Of a stretch of 64,000 nucleotides of DNA, positions 16,683-25,324 are shown in pieces. The translations under genes were made by a program, and so were the position numbers. Position 1 is the first letter of the stretch. Each line of letters starts with the position of its first letter. The stretch comes from Caulobacteraceae bacterium. GTDB taxonomy: Bacteria; Pseudomonadota; Alphaproteobacteria; Caulobacterales; Caulobacteraceae. The stretch covers positions 23,442 to 87,441 of the forward strand of contig CANJLK010000009.1 in NCBI GenBank assembly GCA_947475465.1, given 5' to 3'. The notes below the pieces were generated by a model that made no database searches, was not told the DNA's origin, and saw nothing but the letters and a program-made list of their open reading frames with translations.

Positions 16683-17054
16683 ATGTCTGGCGCCCGGCTC
16701 GAGAGCGACGGCACCGCGGTTCTGAACCGCGATCTCGACCGTGACCGCGAGGAGGTCCGCGCGGACCTGCGGGAGGCCTACGAGCGCGGGCGCAAGGACG
16801 AGCGGGCGGCGCGCAAGCATCACCCCGTCCTGATGACCCTGACTGTGGTGGCTGCCATGGTGGGGGTCATCATGCTGGGCCTGGCGGCGGTGAACGGGTC
16901 GTTCTCGCGCGCCGGCGACGTGGTCGACCAGAACCTGCATGTCGCGGTGAACCGCGCGGAGCCCCAGGTGCGCGACGCCGCGGCCCAGGCCGGCCAGTCC
17001 CTGCGCGATGCGGGCAAGGCGGCCAAGGCCAAGGCCGCCGACGAGGCGGGCTAG
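16683..17054 (+). CDS. single-pass membrane protein with charged N-terminus, unknown
   Basis: A 123-residue protein. A highly charged region (residues 15-42, RDREEVRADLREAYERGRKD) precedes one helix (MTLTVVAAMVGVIMLGLAAV) and an alanine-rich amphipathic tail (DAAAQAGQSLRDAGKAAKAK). The family is not recognised. It begins a likely operon with the DAG-kinase and phosphoesterase genes, led by a sigma-EcfG promoter, so a stress role in the membrane is inferred. Confidence 0.7.
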   Translation: MSGARLESDGTAVLNRDLDRDREEVRADLREAYERGRKDERAARKHHPVLMTLTVVAAMVGVIMLGLAAVNGSFSRAGDVVDQNLHVAVNRAEPQVRDAAAQAGQSLRDAGKAAKAKAADEAG

Positions 17055-17061
17055 GGCGCCT

Positions 17062-17934
17062 GTGGGGGGGACGTTCAAGACCGTCGAAGTCATCGCCAAC
17101 GTTGCTTCGGGCAGCGTCGGCAAGGGCGCGCCGGACGAAATCGCCCAGATTCTCGCCGAGCATGGCCTGACCGCCAATGTCCGGGCGCCCGACCATGCGC
17201 AGTTCGAGGCCAGTCTGCGCGAGGCTGTCGACGCCGCGCCGGATCTGCTGATCGTCCTGGCCGGAGACGGGACGGCGCGCGCCGCAGCCCAGTTGTGTGG
17301 ACCCAAGGGCCCGGTCATCGCCCCCCTGCCGGGCGGGACCATGAACATGCTGCCTCACGCCGTCTATGGCGTGCGGCCATGGCAGGAGGCGCTGAAGCTG
17401 GCCCTGGACAAGGGCCGGCCACGACCCATCGGCGGCGGCGAAATCGACGGCCACAGCTTCCTTGTGGCCGCCATCGTGGGCCCCCCCGCACTCTGGGCGC
17501 CAGCCCGCGAGGCCGCGCGGTTCGGCAACCCGAGGCTCGCCTGGATCAAGGCCCGACTGGCGCTGCGCCGCGCCTTCACGGGACGTCTGCGGTACAGTCT
17601 CGACGACGGCCAGAGGGAGAAGGCCGAAGCCCTGATCTTCCTGACGCCGCTCACCTCGAGGGCGCTGGACAACGAGGAGGACTTCCTGGAAGCCGGCGCG
17701 ATGAGCCAGAGCAACGCCATCGCCGCCCTGCGGCTGGGCCTGCACATGCTGCGCGGCGACTGGCGCAACGATCCCGACGTGGAGGTCGAGCGCTGCAAGG
17801 TGGCCCGCATCCTGTCGGCGCACTCCATCCCGGCCCTGGTGGACGGCGAGCTTGTGCGGCTGCGCTCCCTGGCCGAGGTGCGATACACGGCCAATGTCGT
17901 CCGGGTGCTGGCGATCCCTGCGGAGGCCATGTGA
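17062..17934 (+). CDS. diacylglycerol/lipid kinase family protein
   Basis: A 290-residue protein of the DAGK catalytic family (YegS/DgkB-like). The nucleotide-binding signature appears as VLAGDGTARAAAQ and PLPGGTMNMLP. The start is GTG 17062, 8 bp after the preceding stop. These enzymes phosphorylate diacylglycerol, sphingoid or related lipids; the substrate here is unknown. Its stop overlaps the start of the metallophosphoesterase (GTGA). The operon leads back to a GSR promoter, hinting at lipid turnover under stress. Confidence 0.88.
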   Translation: MGGTFKTVEVIANVASGSVGKGAPDEIAQILAEHGLTANVRAPDHAQFEASLREAVDAAPDLLIVLAGDGTARAAAQLCGPKGPVIAPLPGGTMNMLPHAVYGVRPWQEALKLALDKGRPRPIGGGEIDGHSFLVAAIVGPPALWAPAREAARFGNPRLAWIKARLALRRAFTGRLRYSLDDGQREKAEALIFLTPLTSRALDNEEDFLEAGAMSQSNAIAALRLGLHMLRGDWRNDPDVEVERCKVARILSAHSIPALVDGELVRLRSLAEVRYTANVVRVLAIPAEAM

Positions 17935-18725
17935 CGCTGCGGATCGCTCACCTCTCGGACATCCACTTCGGGGGTGAGAACGTCTCGGCGGTGTCCGCCG
18001 CTACAACGATTCTGAATACGCAGCCCTTCGACCTTGTCATTGTCACCGGCGACCTCACCCGCTACGGCGAGCGGCGGGAGTTCAGGGCGGCGGCCGAATG
18101 GCTGGCGGCCATCGAACGGCCGAAGCTGGTGACGCCGGGCAATCACGATGCGCCCTACCTGGCCTGGGCCGAGCGTATTTTCACGCCGTTCGGACGCTAT
18201 GAGCAGGCCATCGGTCCGGCGGCGGCGCAGGACTTCGAGGCGCCGGGCCTGGCTGTGCGGGGGGTGAACACCGCCCGCGGTCCGCAGCCGCGCCTGAACT
18301 GGTCCAAGGGCCAGATCGCCCGAAGCCAGGTGCGCGATGCGCTGGATGGCCTGGCCGCTGCGCCCGCCGAGGCTGTGCGTATCGTCGCCCTGCACCATCC
18401 CCTGACCGAGATGGTCGGCGGGCCGATGACGGCGCGGGTCTGGGGTGGCCCGGCTGCAGCCACCGCGTTCGCGCAGGGCGGGGTCGACCTCGTGCTGTCA
18501 GGCCATATCCACGCGCCGTTCATCTGGACCTATCCCTGCGGCGACCGGCGGACCCACGCGGTGGGGGCAGGGACCCTGTCGATCCGCGAACGCGGCGTGC
18601 CGGCCGGATTCAATGTGCTGGAAATCGAAAGGGCGGCGATGAGGATCACCGCCCTTCAATGGACCGGCTCGCACTTCGAGCCCTATCGGACCTGGTCCGT
18701 GGACCGGCGCGGAGCGGGAACCTAG
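17931..18725 (+). CDS. calcineurin-like metallophosphoesterase
   Basis: A 264-residue enzyme with all five metal-site motifs in order: [24 protein letters not shown] and GHIHAPF. This order and size fit the CpdA/3',5'-cyclic nucleotide phosphodiesterase-like group; the substrate is not determined. Start GTG 17931 overlaps the lipid-kinase stop by 4 bp, and GGAGG precedes it. Coupling to a lipid kinase suggests a phospholipid or phosphodiester substrate, which is inference only. The stop shares a CTAG palindrome with the convergent DUF1328 gene. Confidence 0.88.
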   Translation: MTLRIAHLSDIHFGGENVSAVSAATTILNTQPFDLVIVTGDLTRYGERREFRAAAEWLAAIERPKLVTPGNHDAPYLAWAERIFTPFGRYEQAIGPAAAQDFEAPGLAVRGVNTARGPQPRLNWSKGQIARSQVRDALDGLAAAPAEAVRIVALHHPLTEMVGGPMTARVWGGPAAATAFAQGGVDLVLSGHIHAPFIWTYPCGDRRTHAVGAGTLSIRERGVPAGFNVLEIERAAMRITALQWTGSHFEPYRTWSVDRRGAGT

Positions 18726-18898
18726 AGGCTGGGTCCGCGGCCCCGGACCATGTTCATCACCAGCGAGACGACGAACAGGACGAGGAAGACGAAGAAGAGG
18801 ATCTTGGCCACGCCGATCGCGGTGCCCGCGATGGTGGTGAAACCAAGCACGCCGGCGATCAGGGCGATCACCAGGAACGTCAGGGCCCAACCGAGCAT
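18722..18898 (-). CDS. DUF1328 (YtjA-like) membrane peptide, second copy
   Basis: A 58-residue paralogue of the protein at 14601-14774: [20 protein letters not shown] then [19 protein letters not shown]. Start ATG 18898 has GGAGAC upstream. A perfect sigma-EcfG promoter lies 67 bp upstream, as for the first copy. Function unknown. Confidence 0.85.
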   Translation of the reverse strand: MLGWALTFLVIALIAGVLGFTTIAGTAIGVAKILFFVFLVLFVVSLVMNMVRGRGPSL

Positions 18899-18964
18899 AG
18901 TTTTGTCTCCATGCGCGCCCAAGCGGCGGCGAGTTTCAGACGAGCAAAGGCCCGTTGGCTGGAG

Positions 18965-18989
18965 AACGTATTTGAGCGATCGCCGTTCC
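18965..18989 (-). promoter_or_regulatory. EcfG/SigT-type promoter (second DUF1328 gene)
   Basis: Minus-strand GGAAC (18989-18985), 16-nt spacer, CGTT (18968-18965). Confidence 0.8.
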
Positions 18990-19002
18990 CGCCCGCGCGG
19001 GA

Positions 19003-19395
19003 TCAGCCCTTCGGCGGCGGACTGCGCGGGGCGAGCGCCGCGGCGACAATAGCGCCCAGGATCTTGGGGTTGCGGACCATGACCGCGGCGACCGCGGCGG
19101 CCGCGCCCAGCGCCACGATGGGACGCTCACGGGCCAGGTCGATGGCCTTGGCCATCAGGCTGGGCGGCTCGCCCGCCACCAGCTTGGGCGGCTTGGCCTT
19201 GCGGGTCAGGACGAGGGCCAGGATCAGGGCGATGACCGCCGCAGCCCCGGCGACGGCGGCCGCGGCCCAGGCGGGGCCCACCAGATCGCGCACGGCGGCA
19301 TAGAGCGCGAAAGCCAGCGCAACGACGACGACCGCCGCCGCCGCCGCGATGGCGGCGATGGCGACGGCGTAGGCGACGATTTTCTTGAAGATCAA
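19003..19395 (-). CDS. membrane protein, YqjE/holin-superfamily-like
   Basis: A 130-residue protein with two long membrane helices ([20 protein letters not shown] and [17 protein letters not shown]), a conserved-looking polar stretch and a third weak helix near the C-terminus. The start is TTG 19395, overlapping the stop of the ElaB-like gene (TTGA). An ElaB/YqjD-like protein followed by this two-helix protein resembles the yqjD-yqjE pair of enterobacteria; exact family membership is inference. Confidence 0.7.
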   Translation of the reverse strand: MIFKKIVAYAVAIAAIAAAAAVVVVALAFALYAAVRDLVGPAWAAAAVAGAAAVIALILALVLTRKAKPPKLVAGEPPSLMAKAIDLARERPIVALGAAAAVAAVMVRNPKILGAIVAAALAPRSPPPKG

Positions 19396-19718
19396 CGGCG
19401 CGACGAGGCGGCGGACAGCAGCAGGCCGATCAGCACGCCGATGCCGAGCGCCGCGCCGGTGGCGGCCAGCGGGCGTTCCTTGACCCGTTCGGTGACGAAT
19501 TGCTGGGCCTGATCGATGCCCTCGCCGGCGGTGTCGGCGTAGGCGCGGGTCTGAGCGCGCAGCTGCTCGATGCCTTCCTGCACGACCTTCTCGATCCGCT
19601 TGGCGGCTTCGGCGAAGGACTTCTGGGCTTCGGCGCTCATCTTGGTGGCGGCGCTTGTTCCATTGGCCACGGCGGCCTTGGTCTCGTCTGCAGCGTAGTC
19701 GACGGCGTTCGCGGGCAT
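19392..19718 (-). CDS. ElaB/YqjD/DUF883-like membrane-anchored protein
   Basis: A 108-residue protein: a helical, charged region (residues 15-75, KSFAEAAKRIEKVVQEGIEQ) and a C-terminal membrane anchor (ATGAALGIGVLIGLLLSA) preceded by VKERPLAA, as in the ElaB/YqjD family. Those proteins bind ribosomes at the inner membrane in stationary phase in E. coli. The phrase AQKSFAEAAKRIEKV also recalls phasins. It is led by a sigma-EcfG promoter and overlaps the YqjE-like gene. Confidence 0.75.
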   Translation of the reverse strand: MPANAVDYAADETKAAVANGTSAATKMSAEAQKSFAEAAKRIEKVVQEGIEQLRAQTRAYADTAGEGIDQAQQFVTERVKERPLAATGAALGIGVLIGLLLSAASSRR

Positions 19719-19770
19719 CAGGACTCTCTCCAAGGCTTAGGCCCCACGCGCGGCGGGGGTTCGCTGGGCT

Positions 19771-19795
19771 AACGCGGCCCATGCTATCCGGTTCC
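19771..19795 (-). promoter_or_regulatory. EcfG/SigT-type promoter (ElaB/YqjE-like pair)
   Basis: Minus-strand GGAAC (19795-19791), 16-nt spacer, CGTT (19774-19771), 53 bp before ATG 19718. Confidence 0.8.
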
Positions 19796-19919
19796 AGCTT
19801 CGCCGAAAAGCGGTCACGCGCCGTTTGTGGCCGCCCGGAAGGTCCGCCTCGCCCCGCCGCCAAACGTCGGGATTTCGCGCACGGTTCCTGTCGCAACCGA
19901 CGGCAAGGGCGCCTATGCT

Positions 19920-21344
19920 ATGGGCATGACGCGCCGCGACGGGGCCATCAACGACGACCATCGCCGCCTCGAGCTCGCGCTCGAGTCCGCAGGTCTTGGG
20001 GAATTCGAATGGAACCCTTCGCGAGGGGTCTACTGGGTCAGCGTTCGCATGGCCGCGCTGACCGGCCTGCTGGCAGGTGAGGTCCCGGCCTCCAAGGGGA
20101 GGCTGCTTGAGCCCGACGTGCACCCGGACGACCGCGAGCGGATCAAGGCCGAGACCGCGCGGGTGGTGCGCGATGGCGGGGCCTTCCAGTTCGAGTTCCG
20201 CTACGTGCGGCCCGACGACGGTCGCACCATCTGGCTGCGCACCGCGGGCGTCGTCTCGCACGACGAGCAGGGCCGGGCGATTGGCTTCACCGGGGTGGCC
20301 GAGGACATCAGCGTCCGCAAGGCCGAGGATGACCAGCGCCAGGTCCTGATGGCCGAGATCGACCATCGGGTGAAGAACGTCCTGGCCGCCGTCCAGGCCC
20401 TGGCGGTGCAGACGGCCAAGCGCACGACGTCGCTCGACGCCTTCCTGCAGAATTTCAGCGGCCGGCTGAAAGCCATGGCCTCGGCCAACGAACTGCTTAC
20501 CGCCGCCCGCTGGCGCGGCGCGGCGATCGACCATCTGGCCGCCGCCGAGTTGGGCGCGCTCACCCCAGACCAGACCCACTGGGAAGGTCCCGACCTTTTC
20601 CTGACACCGCGCGCGGCCAACGCGCTCTCCCTTGGCCTGCACGAGCTGGCGGCCAATGCGGTGAAGTTCGGGGCGCTGTCGGTGGATACCGGCAGGGTCA
20701 GCGTCCGCTGGAACCGGCTGCCGGACGGCGGCTTCGAACTGGTCTGGACCGAGAGCGGCGGTCCGAAGGTGACCGCCCCCAGCCGCCGGGGCTTCGGCGC
20801 GACCCTGCTGGAGCAGGTCACCAGCCGCGAGCTGAACGGCAAGACGTCGATCGAGTACAATGCCGGCGGCGTCACCGCCCGGCTGCGGGCCGGCGCCGCG
20901 GCCGTCGCTCAGCGGCCCGACACAATGCCCGAGGCGCCCGCCGCCCGCGTCACCGAAACCGTCGCCACCGCCGGCGGCCCGGCCAGCCTCAACGGCGCGC
21001 GGGTGCTGATCGTGGAGGACGCGGTGCTGCTGGCCATGGAGCTTGAGACCGGCCTGGCGGAAGCCGGCGCGGCCATCATCGGGCCGGCCTATGAGCTTGA
21101 GGAGGCGCTGGCCCTGCTGGACCAGCCAATCGACGCGGCGGTCCTGGACGCCAACCTCAACGGCCGCTCGGTGACACCGGTCGCCGAGGCCCTGGCGGCG
21201 CGGAAGATCCCCTTCGTCTTCGCCACCGGCTACGGCGAGACGGGCGGCGCCCCCGGCGGCTTCGACGACGCGCCGGTGATCCGCAAGCCCTACGACGTCA
21301 CCCAGGTCGCCGCCGCCCTGGCCGAGCTGCTTAGGACGAGCTGA
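19920..21344 (+). CDS. HWE-family histidine kinase with PAS and receiver domains
   Basis: A 474-residue soluble kinase. A PAS_3 domain (about 15-130, ending FTGVAEDISVRKAE) leads to an HWE dimerisation domain with the phospho-His in MAEIDHRVKNVLAAVQALA and a short HATPase (LGLHELAANAVKFG, RRGFGATLLEQ). A C-terminal receiver has VLIVEDAVLLAMELE, phospho-Asp in AVLDANLNGRS and Lys in VIRKPYD. HWE kinases with PAS domains often feed PhyR in alphaproteobacteria, and this one adjoins the GSR island. ATG 19920 is preferred; ATG 19926 is an alternative. Confidence 0.88.
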   Translation: MGMTRRDGAINDDHRRLELALESAGLGEFEWNPSRGVYWVSVRMAALTGLLAGEVPASKGRLLEPDVHPDDRERIKAETARVVRDGGAFQFEFRYVRPDDGRTIWLRTAGVVSHDEQGRAIGFTGVAEDISVRKAEDDQRQVLMAEIDHRVKNVLAAVQALAVQTAKRTTSLDAFLQNFSGRLKAMASANELLTAARWRGAAIDHLAAAELGALTPDQTHWEGPDLFLTPRAANALSLGLHELAANAVKFGALSVDTGRVSVRWNRLPDGGFELVWTESGGPKVTAPSRRGFGATLLEQVTSRELNGKTSIEYNAGGVTARLRAGAAAVAQRPDTMPEAPAARVTETVATAGGPASLNGARVLIVEDAVLLAMELETGLAEAGAAIIGPAYELEEALALLDQPIDAAVLDANLNGRSVTPVAEALAARKIPFVFATGYGETGGAPGGFDDAPVIRKPYDVTQVAAALAELLRTS

Positions 21345-21598
21345 CGCACCCCCTGGGACAAGGCGCCGCCTCCCGCGCGGCGAACCTGCGCTGTAAGGGT
21401 TTCCACGGGGGGTCTGCGGCGGCGCCGCAGAGGTCAGACCGGTGGCCATAAAGAACCTCGCCCGAGTCAGGCGATCCGAGCTCCCAGGTGCGGTCCGCGG
21501 CAGAGGTCGCGGGCCGGGCCGCTCGCCCGACCCGACCTAGGGTCACGGTTCCCTAGGGGCCTCTTTCTTTCCCGCTGCGCAGGGCGTAAGCGGCGCGC

Positions 21599-22279
21599 AT
21601 GACCAGCTATGTCTTCGATCCCCCCGCCGTCGTCAGCGTCCCGGTCGAGGGACAGGATGGGCGATTCCCGGTCCGCCGGATCCTCTGCGTGGGGCGCAAC
21701 TACGCCGCCCATGCGCGCGAGATGGGGGCCGACACCCGCGACCCGCCCTTCTTCTTCTCCAAGCCCGCCGACGCCATTGTCCTGCCGGGCGCCGACGTCG
21801 CCTATCCCTCGCGGACCGGCAACCTGCACCACGAGATCGAACTGGTGGTCGCCCTGAAGGGCGGTGGCGCGGATATCGCCGTCGACCAGGCGGCCGACCT
21901 GATCTTCGGATATGCCGTGGGCGTCGACCTGACCCGGCGCGACCTGCAGAACGCGGCCAAGGACAAGGGCCACCCGTGGGACGCGGGCAAGGCGTTCGAC
22001 GCCTCGGCGCCGATCTCGGCCATCCGCCCCTGGACGGGCGCGCCGCCGCAGGGCCGCATCGCCATCTCGGTCAACGGACAGTTGCGCCAGGAAGGCCTGG
22101 TCGCCGACATGGTCTGGAATGTTCCGGAGATCGTCGCCGAGGCCTCGAAGCTCTGGACGCTGGCGGCCGGCGACCTGATCTTCACCGGCACGCCGGAGGG
22201 CGTCGCGGCCATGGTCCGGGGCGACCGGGTCGAAGGCGAGATCGAGGGCGTGGGCAAGCTCGCGTTCAAGATCGTCTGA
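21599..22279 (+). CDS. fumarylacetoacetate hydrolase family protein (fumarylpyruvate hydrolase-like)
   Basis: A 226-residue FAH-fold enzyme. The metal site is recognisable as HHEIELVVAL with the downstream Asp in VGVDLTRRDLQ, and the active-site loop as CVGRNYAAHAREMG. The length and DKGHPWDAGKAFDASAP favour fumarylpyruvate hydrolase (last step of gentisate breakdown) over the longer eukaryote-type FAH. It overlaps the isomerase gene by one base (TGATG), the usual nagK-nagL pairing. No ring-cleaving dioxygenase is in the window. Confidence 0.85.
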   Translation: MTSYVFDPPAVVSVPVEGQDGRFPVRRILCVGRNYAAHAREMGADTRDPPFFFSKPADAIVLPGADVAYPSRTGNLHHEIELVVALKGGGADIAVDQAADLIFGYAVGVDLTRRDLQNAAKDKGHPWDAGKAFDASAPISAIRPWTGAPPQGRIAISVNGQLRQEGLVADMVWNVPEIVAEASKLWTLAAGDLIFTGTPEGVAAMVRGDRVEGEIEGVGKLAFKIV

Positions 22280-22929
22280 TGAGCCTGCTGCTGCACAGCT
22301 ATTGGCGGGCGACGGCCCCCTACAGGGTGCGGATCGGCCTCAACCTGAAGGGCCTGGCCTATGACTATGCCTCGGTGGACCTGCTGGCCGGGGAACAGCG
22401 GCAGGCCGGCTACCGCGCGATCAACCCCCAGGGCCTGACGCCCGCGCTGATCGCCGACGGCCAGGTCCTGACCCAGAGCGTGGCGATCCTCGAGTGGCTG
22501 GAGGAGACCCATCCCGAACCCGCGCTCCTGCCCCGCCAGGCGTCCGACCGCGCCGTCGTCAGGGCCATGGCGGCGGTTGTCGCCTGCGATGTCCACCCGC
22601 TGAACAACGCCCGCGTCGCGCGCAAGCTCGGCCAGCTGGGCCTGGACGCCGCGGCCATCGCCGACTGGTCCACGGGCTGGATCGGCGACGGCTTCGACGC
22701 GCTGGAGCCGATGATCGCCGCCCATGGCCAAGGGTTCGCCTTCGGCGATCGCCCGACGATTGCGGACTGCGTGCTGGTTCCGCAGGTCTATGCCGCCGTG
22801 ACGCGCTTCGACATGGACATGGGCCGCTGGCCCGCGCTCGCGGGCGCCTACGCCGCGGCGCTGAAGCTTCCGGCCGTGCAGGCCGCCCACCCCGACCGCC
22901 AACCCGATGCAGGATCCGCCCATGCTTGA
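22279..22929 (+). CDS. maiA: maleylacetoacetate/maleylpyruvate isomerase (zeta-class GST)
   Basis: A 216-residue zeta-class glutathione transferase. The N-terminal thioredoxin-like domain has LHSYWRATAPYRVRIGLNLK, matching the SSCxWRxR-type active site of the family, and NPQGLTPALIADG and QSVAILEWLEE for glutathione binding. The C-terminal helical domain includes ACDVHPLNNARV. It isomerises maleyl- to fumaryl-ketoacids for the upstream hydrolase. Its end overlaps the alternative start region of the carbonic anhydrase gene. Confidence 0.9.
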   Translation: MSLLLHSYWRATAPYRVRIGLNLKGLAYDYASVDLLAGEQRQAGYRAINPQGLTPALIADGQVLTQSVAILEWLEETHPEPALLPRQASDRAVVRAMAAVVACDVHPLNNARVARKLGQLGLDAAAIADWSTGWIGDGFDALEPMIAAHGQGFAFGDRPTIADCVLVPQVYAAVTRFDMDMGRWPALAGAYAAALKLPAVQAAHPDRQPDAGSAHA

Positions 22930-23536
22930 CGACCTGAAAGCCAACAACCGCGCCTGGGCGGCGCGCATGGTCGAGTCCGATCCGGGCTTCTTCAAGCGCC
23001 TGGAGGGCCAGCAGGCCCCGGAATATCTGTGGATCGGCTGCTCCGACAGCCGCGTTCCGGCCAACGAGATCGTCGACCTCGATCCGGGCGAACTGTTCGT
23101 CCACCGCAACGTGGCCAACCTCGCCCCGCCGCAGGACGCGAACTATCTGAGCGTGCTGCAGTTCGCCGTCGACGTGATCAAGGTCAAGCACGTGATGGTG
23201 GTGGGTCACTACGGCTGCGGTGGCATCGCGGCGGCCATAGACGGACAGCGCCGCGGACTGGTGGATCACTGGCTGCACCCGATCCGCGACGTCCACCACG
23301 ATCACATTCATGAACTGGAGGCGATCCCCGAGGAGAAGGACCGGCTCAACCGGCTGTGCGAGCTGAACGTCATCCGCCAGGTGCGAAACGTCGCCTCGGA
23401 CATCTTCGTGCAGGACGCCTGGGCCCGCGGCCAGTCGCTGCAGGTCCACGGCTGGGTCTATTCGCTGGCCACCGGCCTGGTGAACGACCTGGGGGTCACT
23501 GTGGGCAGCCCCGAGGAACTGTCGAAGCTCGACTGA
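22922..23536 (+). CDS. beta-class carbonic anhydrase
   Basis: A 204-residue enzyme interconverting CO2 and bicarbonate. Zinc ligands are visible: Cys and Asp in WIGCSDSRVPA, and His and Cys in VGHYGCGGIAAA. FVHRNVANLAPP is the usual strand after the first motif. ATG 22922 has AGGA 7 nt upstream; ATG 22907 would overlap maiA more and lacks a site. It is probably cotranscribed with maiA. Confidence 0.93.
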   Translation: MLDDLKANNRAWAARMVESDPGFFKRLEGQQAPEYLWIGCSDSRVPANEIVDLDPGELFVHRNVANLAPPQDANYLSVLQFAVDVIKVKHVMVVGHYGCGGIAAAIDGQRRGLVDHWLHPIRDVHHDHIHELEAIPEEKDRLNRLCELNVIRQVRNVASDIFVQDAWARGQSLQVHGWVYSLATGLVNDLGVTVGSPEELSKLD

Positions 23537-23665
23537 CGCCTGGCCGCCCGGGGGGTAAGGTTTCCAGATTTTATCGCTGAATCAGTATTTTACCTTCTCT
23601 GATCACACTTTCCTTTACGCTGATGACGCATCCTTCGCTGGTACAGTTGGCAATCGGGTGTCCAG

Positions 23666-25291
23666 ATGCGGATCCATCAGCACGTGTCACGCCGCCTCGC
23701 TCTGCCGCGGGCCTGGTGGGCGCACCAGGGCGGCGCCAGCGCAGTGATCTTCACGATCGCCCTGGCGGTTCTGGCGCCGGCCGGCGTCGGCCTTGTCGAT
23801 GTCTATATGTCGACCCAGCAGCGGGCGAAGCTGCAGGACGCGCTCGACGCCGCGACCCTCTACGCGGCGCGCTCCAACGCCCAGACCAGCGCCGACGCCG
23901 ACATCGCCGGCGACAAGGCGCTTAACGCCAACCTGAAGCTGATCAGCGGCGCGACCCTGCAGAGCTCCACCTTCACGCTCAACGGCAGCAAGGTGCAGGC
24001 GGTGGCTCAGGTGAGGCTCCCGGCTTTCGCGCCCGCCTTCTTCGACCACCAGCCGATCACCGTGAATTCCGAGGTGCAGCGCGGCCTCGACAAGCTGGAG
24101 GTGGCGCTGGTGCTCGACAACACCGGCTCCATGGTCCTGAACAACAGCCCCAAGCTGGCGACCCTGAAGACCCAGGCCAAGATCCTGATCGACAAGCTCA
24201 AGGCCAGCGCCGCGTCGAGCTCCGATCCGACGCCGCTGCGCATTTCCCTGGTGCCCTTCGCCAACACCTTGCGGGTGCAGGGGACAACCTCGCTCTCCAG
24301 CTACAGCGCGAGCAGCCATTCAGGGCCGGGCATCCCCACCTGGATCGATCCCCAGGCCAAGGCCTATTGGGTCGCAGGGCGCTCAGACGCTTTTTCGAGC
24401 CAGTATTCCGACCGGCTGGGCATGATGAAGGCCATTGGCCAATCCTGGGCCGGCTGCGTGGAAAAGCGCATGCAGCCCTATGACGTGATGGAGACCACGC
24501 CCACCAGCTCCGACGCGGACACCATGTATGTCCCGTACTTCTATCCGGACGCGCCGGATTCCAACTGGTCAGGCACCGGCTGGGCCAAGGGCGACGGCTA
24601 TAACGACTATCTGCCGGACGTCACCAACGACACCAACTGGAAGATCCGGGAAAAATATACCCCGAAGTATGTCTCGACGACGTGGCGCCACACCGGGACG
24701 TTCAACGACGGCCTGGGGATGACCTTCACCTATGGCCCCAACGCCGGCTGCGTCCTGCAGCCGCTGATCCGCCTGACCACCGACACGGACTCGGTGAAGA
24801 CGGCCATCGACGGCATGACCGCCATCGGCCAGACCGACATCCCGATCGGCCTGGCGTGGGGCTGGAACACCCTGAGCCCGACCGGCCCGTTCGGCGACGG
24901 CCTGGCCTACAGCACCCCACACATGAAGAAGATCGTCATCCTGATGACGGACGGCGAGAACACCAACTATGACAGCGGCGACGCCAACGCGTCCTACTAT
25001 TCCGGGGTCGGCTTCCTGTGGCAGGCGCTGTCGAGCCTGACCACCAGCATGTCCTCGGCCCAGCGTACGGCCCAGATCGATGGCCGCCTGGCGCAACTGT
25101 GCACCAACATGAAGGCCCAGCATATCTACATCTACACGATCCGGGTGGAGGTCGCGACGGGCTCATCGACCCTGCTGCAGAACTGCGCCTCCTCGCCGGA
25201 CAAGTTCTTCGACGTGACCAACGTCGCCGCCCTGGGCGCCGCCTTCGACGCCATCGCGGCCGACATCACCAATCTGCGGATCTCGCACTAG
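23666..25291 (+). CDS. TadG-like pilus assembly protein with VWA domain
   Basis: A 541-residue protein. The N-terminus is TadE/G-type: a basic stretch, then GGASAVIFTIALAVLAPAGV as membrane anchor and DALDAATLYAARSNA after it. A von Willebrand A domain follows, with its metal-site motif in LVLDNTGSMV and ILMTDGENTN. TadG proteins belong to Flp/Tad pilus or adhesion systems. It faces two TadE-like genes on the other strand; no tadA-C or flp gene lies in the window. Confidence 0.85.
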   Translation: MRIHQHVSRRLALPRAWWAHQGGASAVIFTIALAVLAPAGVGLVDVYMSTQQRAKLQDALDAATLYAARSNAQTSADADIAGDKALNANLKLISGATLQSSTFTLNGSKVQAVAQVRLPAFAPAFFDHQPITVNSEVQRGLDKLEVALVLDNTGSMVLNNSPKLATLKTQAKILIDKLKASAASSSDPTPLRISLVPFANTLRVQGTTSLSSYSASSHSGPGIPTWIDPQAKAYWVAGRSDAFSSQYSDRLGMMKAIGQSWAGCVEKRMQPYDVMETTPTSSDADTMYVPYFYPDAPDSNWSGTGWAKGDGYNDYLPDVTNDTNWKIREKYTPKYVSTTWRHTGTFNDGLGMTFTYGPNAGCVLQPLIRLTTDTDSVKTAIDGMTAIGQTDIPIGLAWGWNTLSPTGPFGDGLAYSTPHMKKIVILMTDGENTNYDSGDANASYYSGVGFLWQALSSLTTSMSSAQRTAQIDGRLAQLCTNMKAQHIYIYTIRVEVATGSSTLLQNCASSPDKFFDVTNVAALGAAFDAIAADITNLRISH

Positions 25292-25324
25292 ACGCCCGTG
25301 CGATGGCTGCGGGGGCCTGGCGCC

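Noticed and set aside
19737..21449. 570-codon minus-strand open frame opposite the HWE kinase
   Set aside because: GC-rich antisense shadow; the plus strand encodes a complete kinase with all motifs.
21345..21598. Hairpin-rich gap between the HWE kinase and the FAH gene tested as tRNA or ncRNA
   Set aside because: No cloverleaf, T-loop or anticodon arm could be formed; only a 7-bp CTGCGGC/GCCGCAG hairpin was seen.
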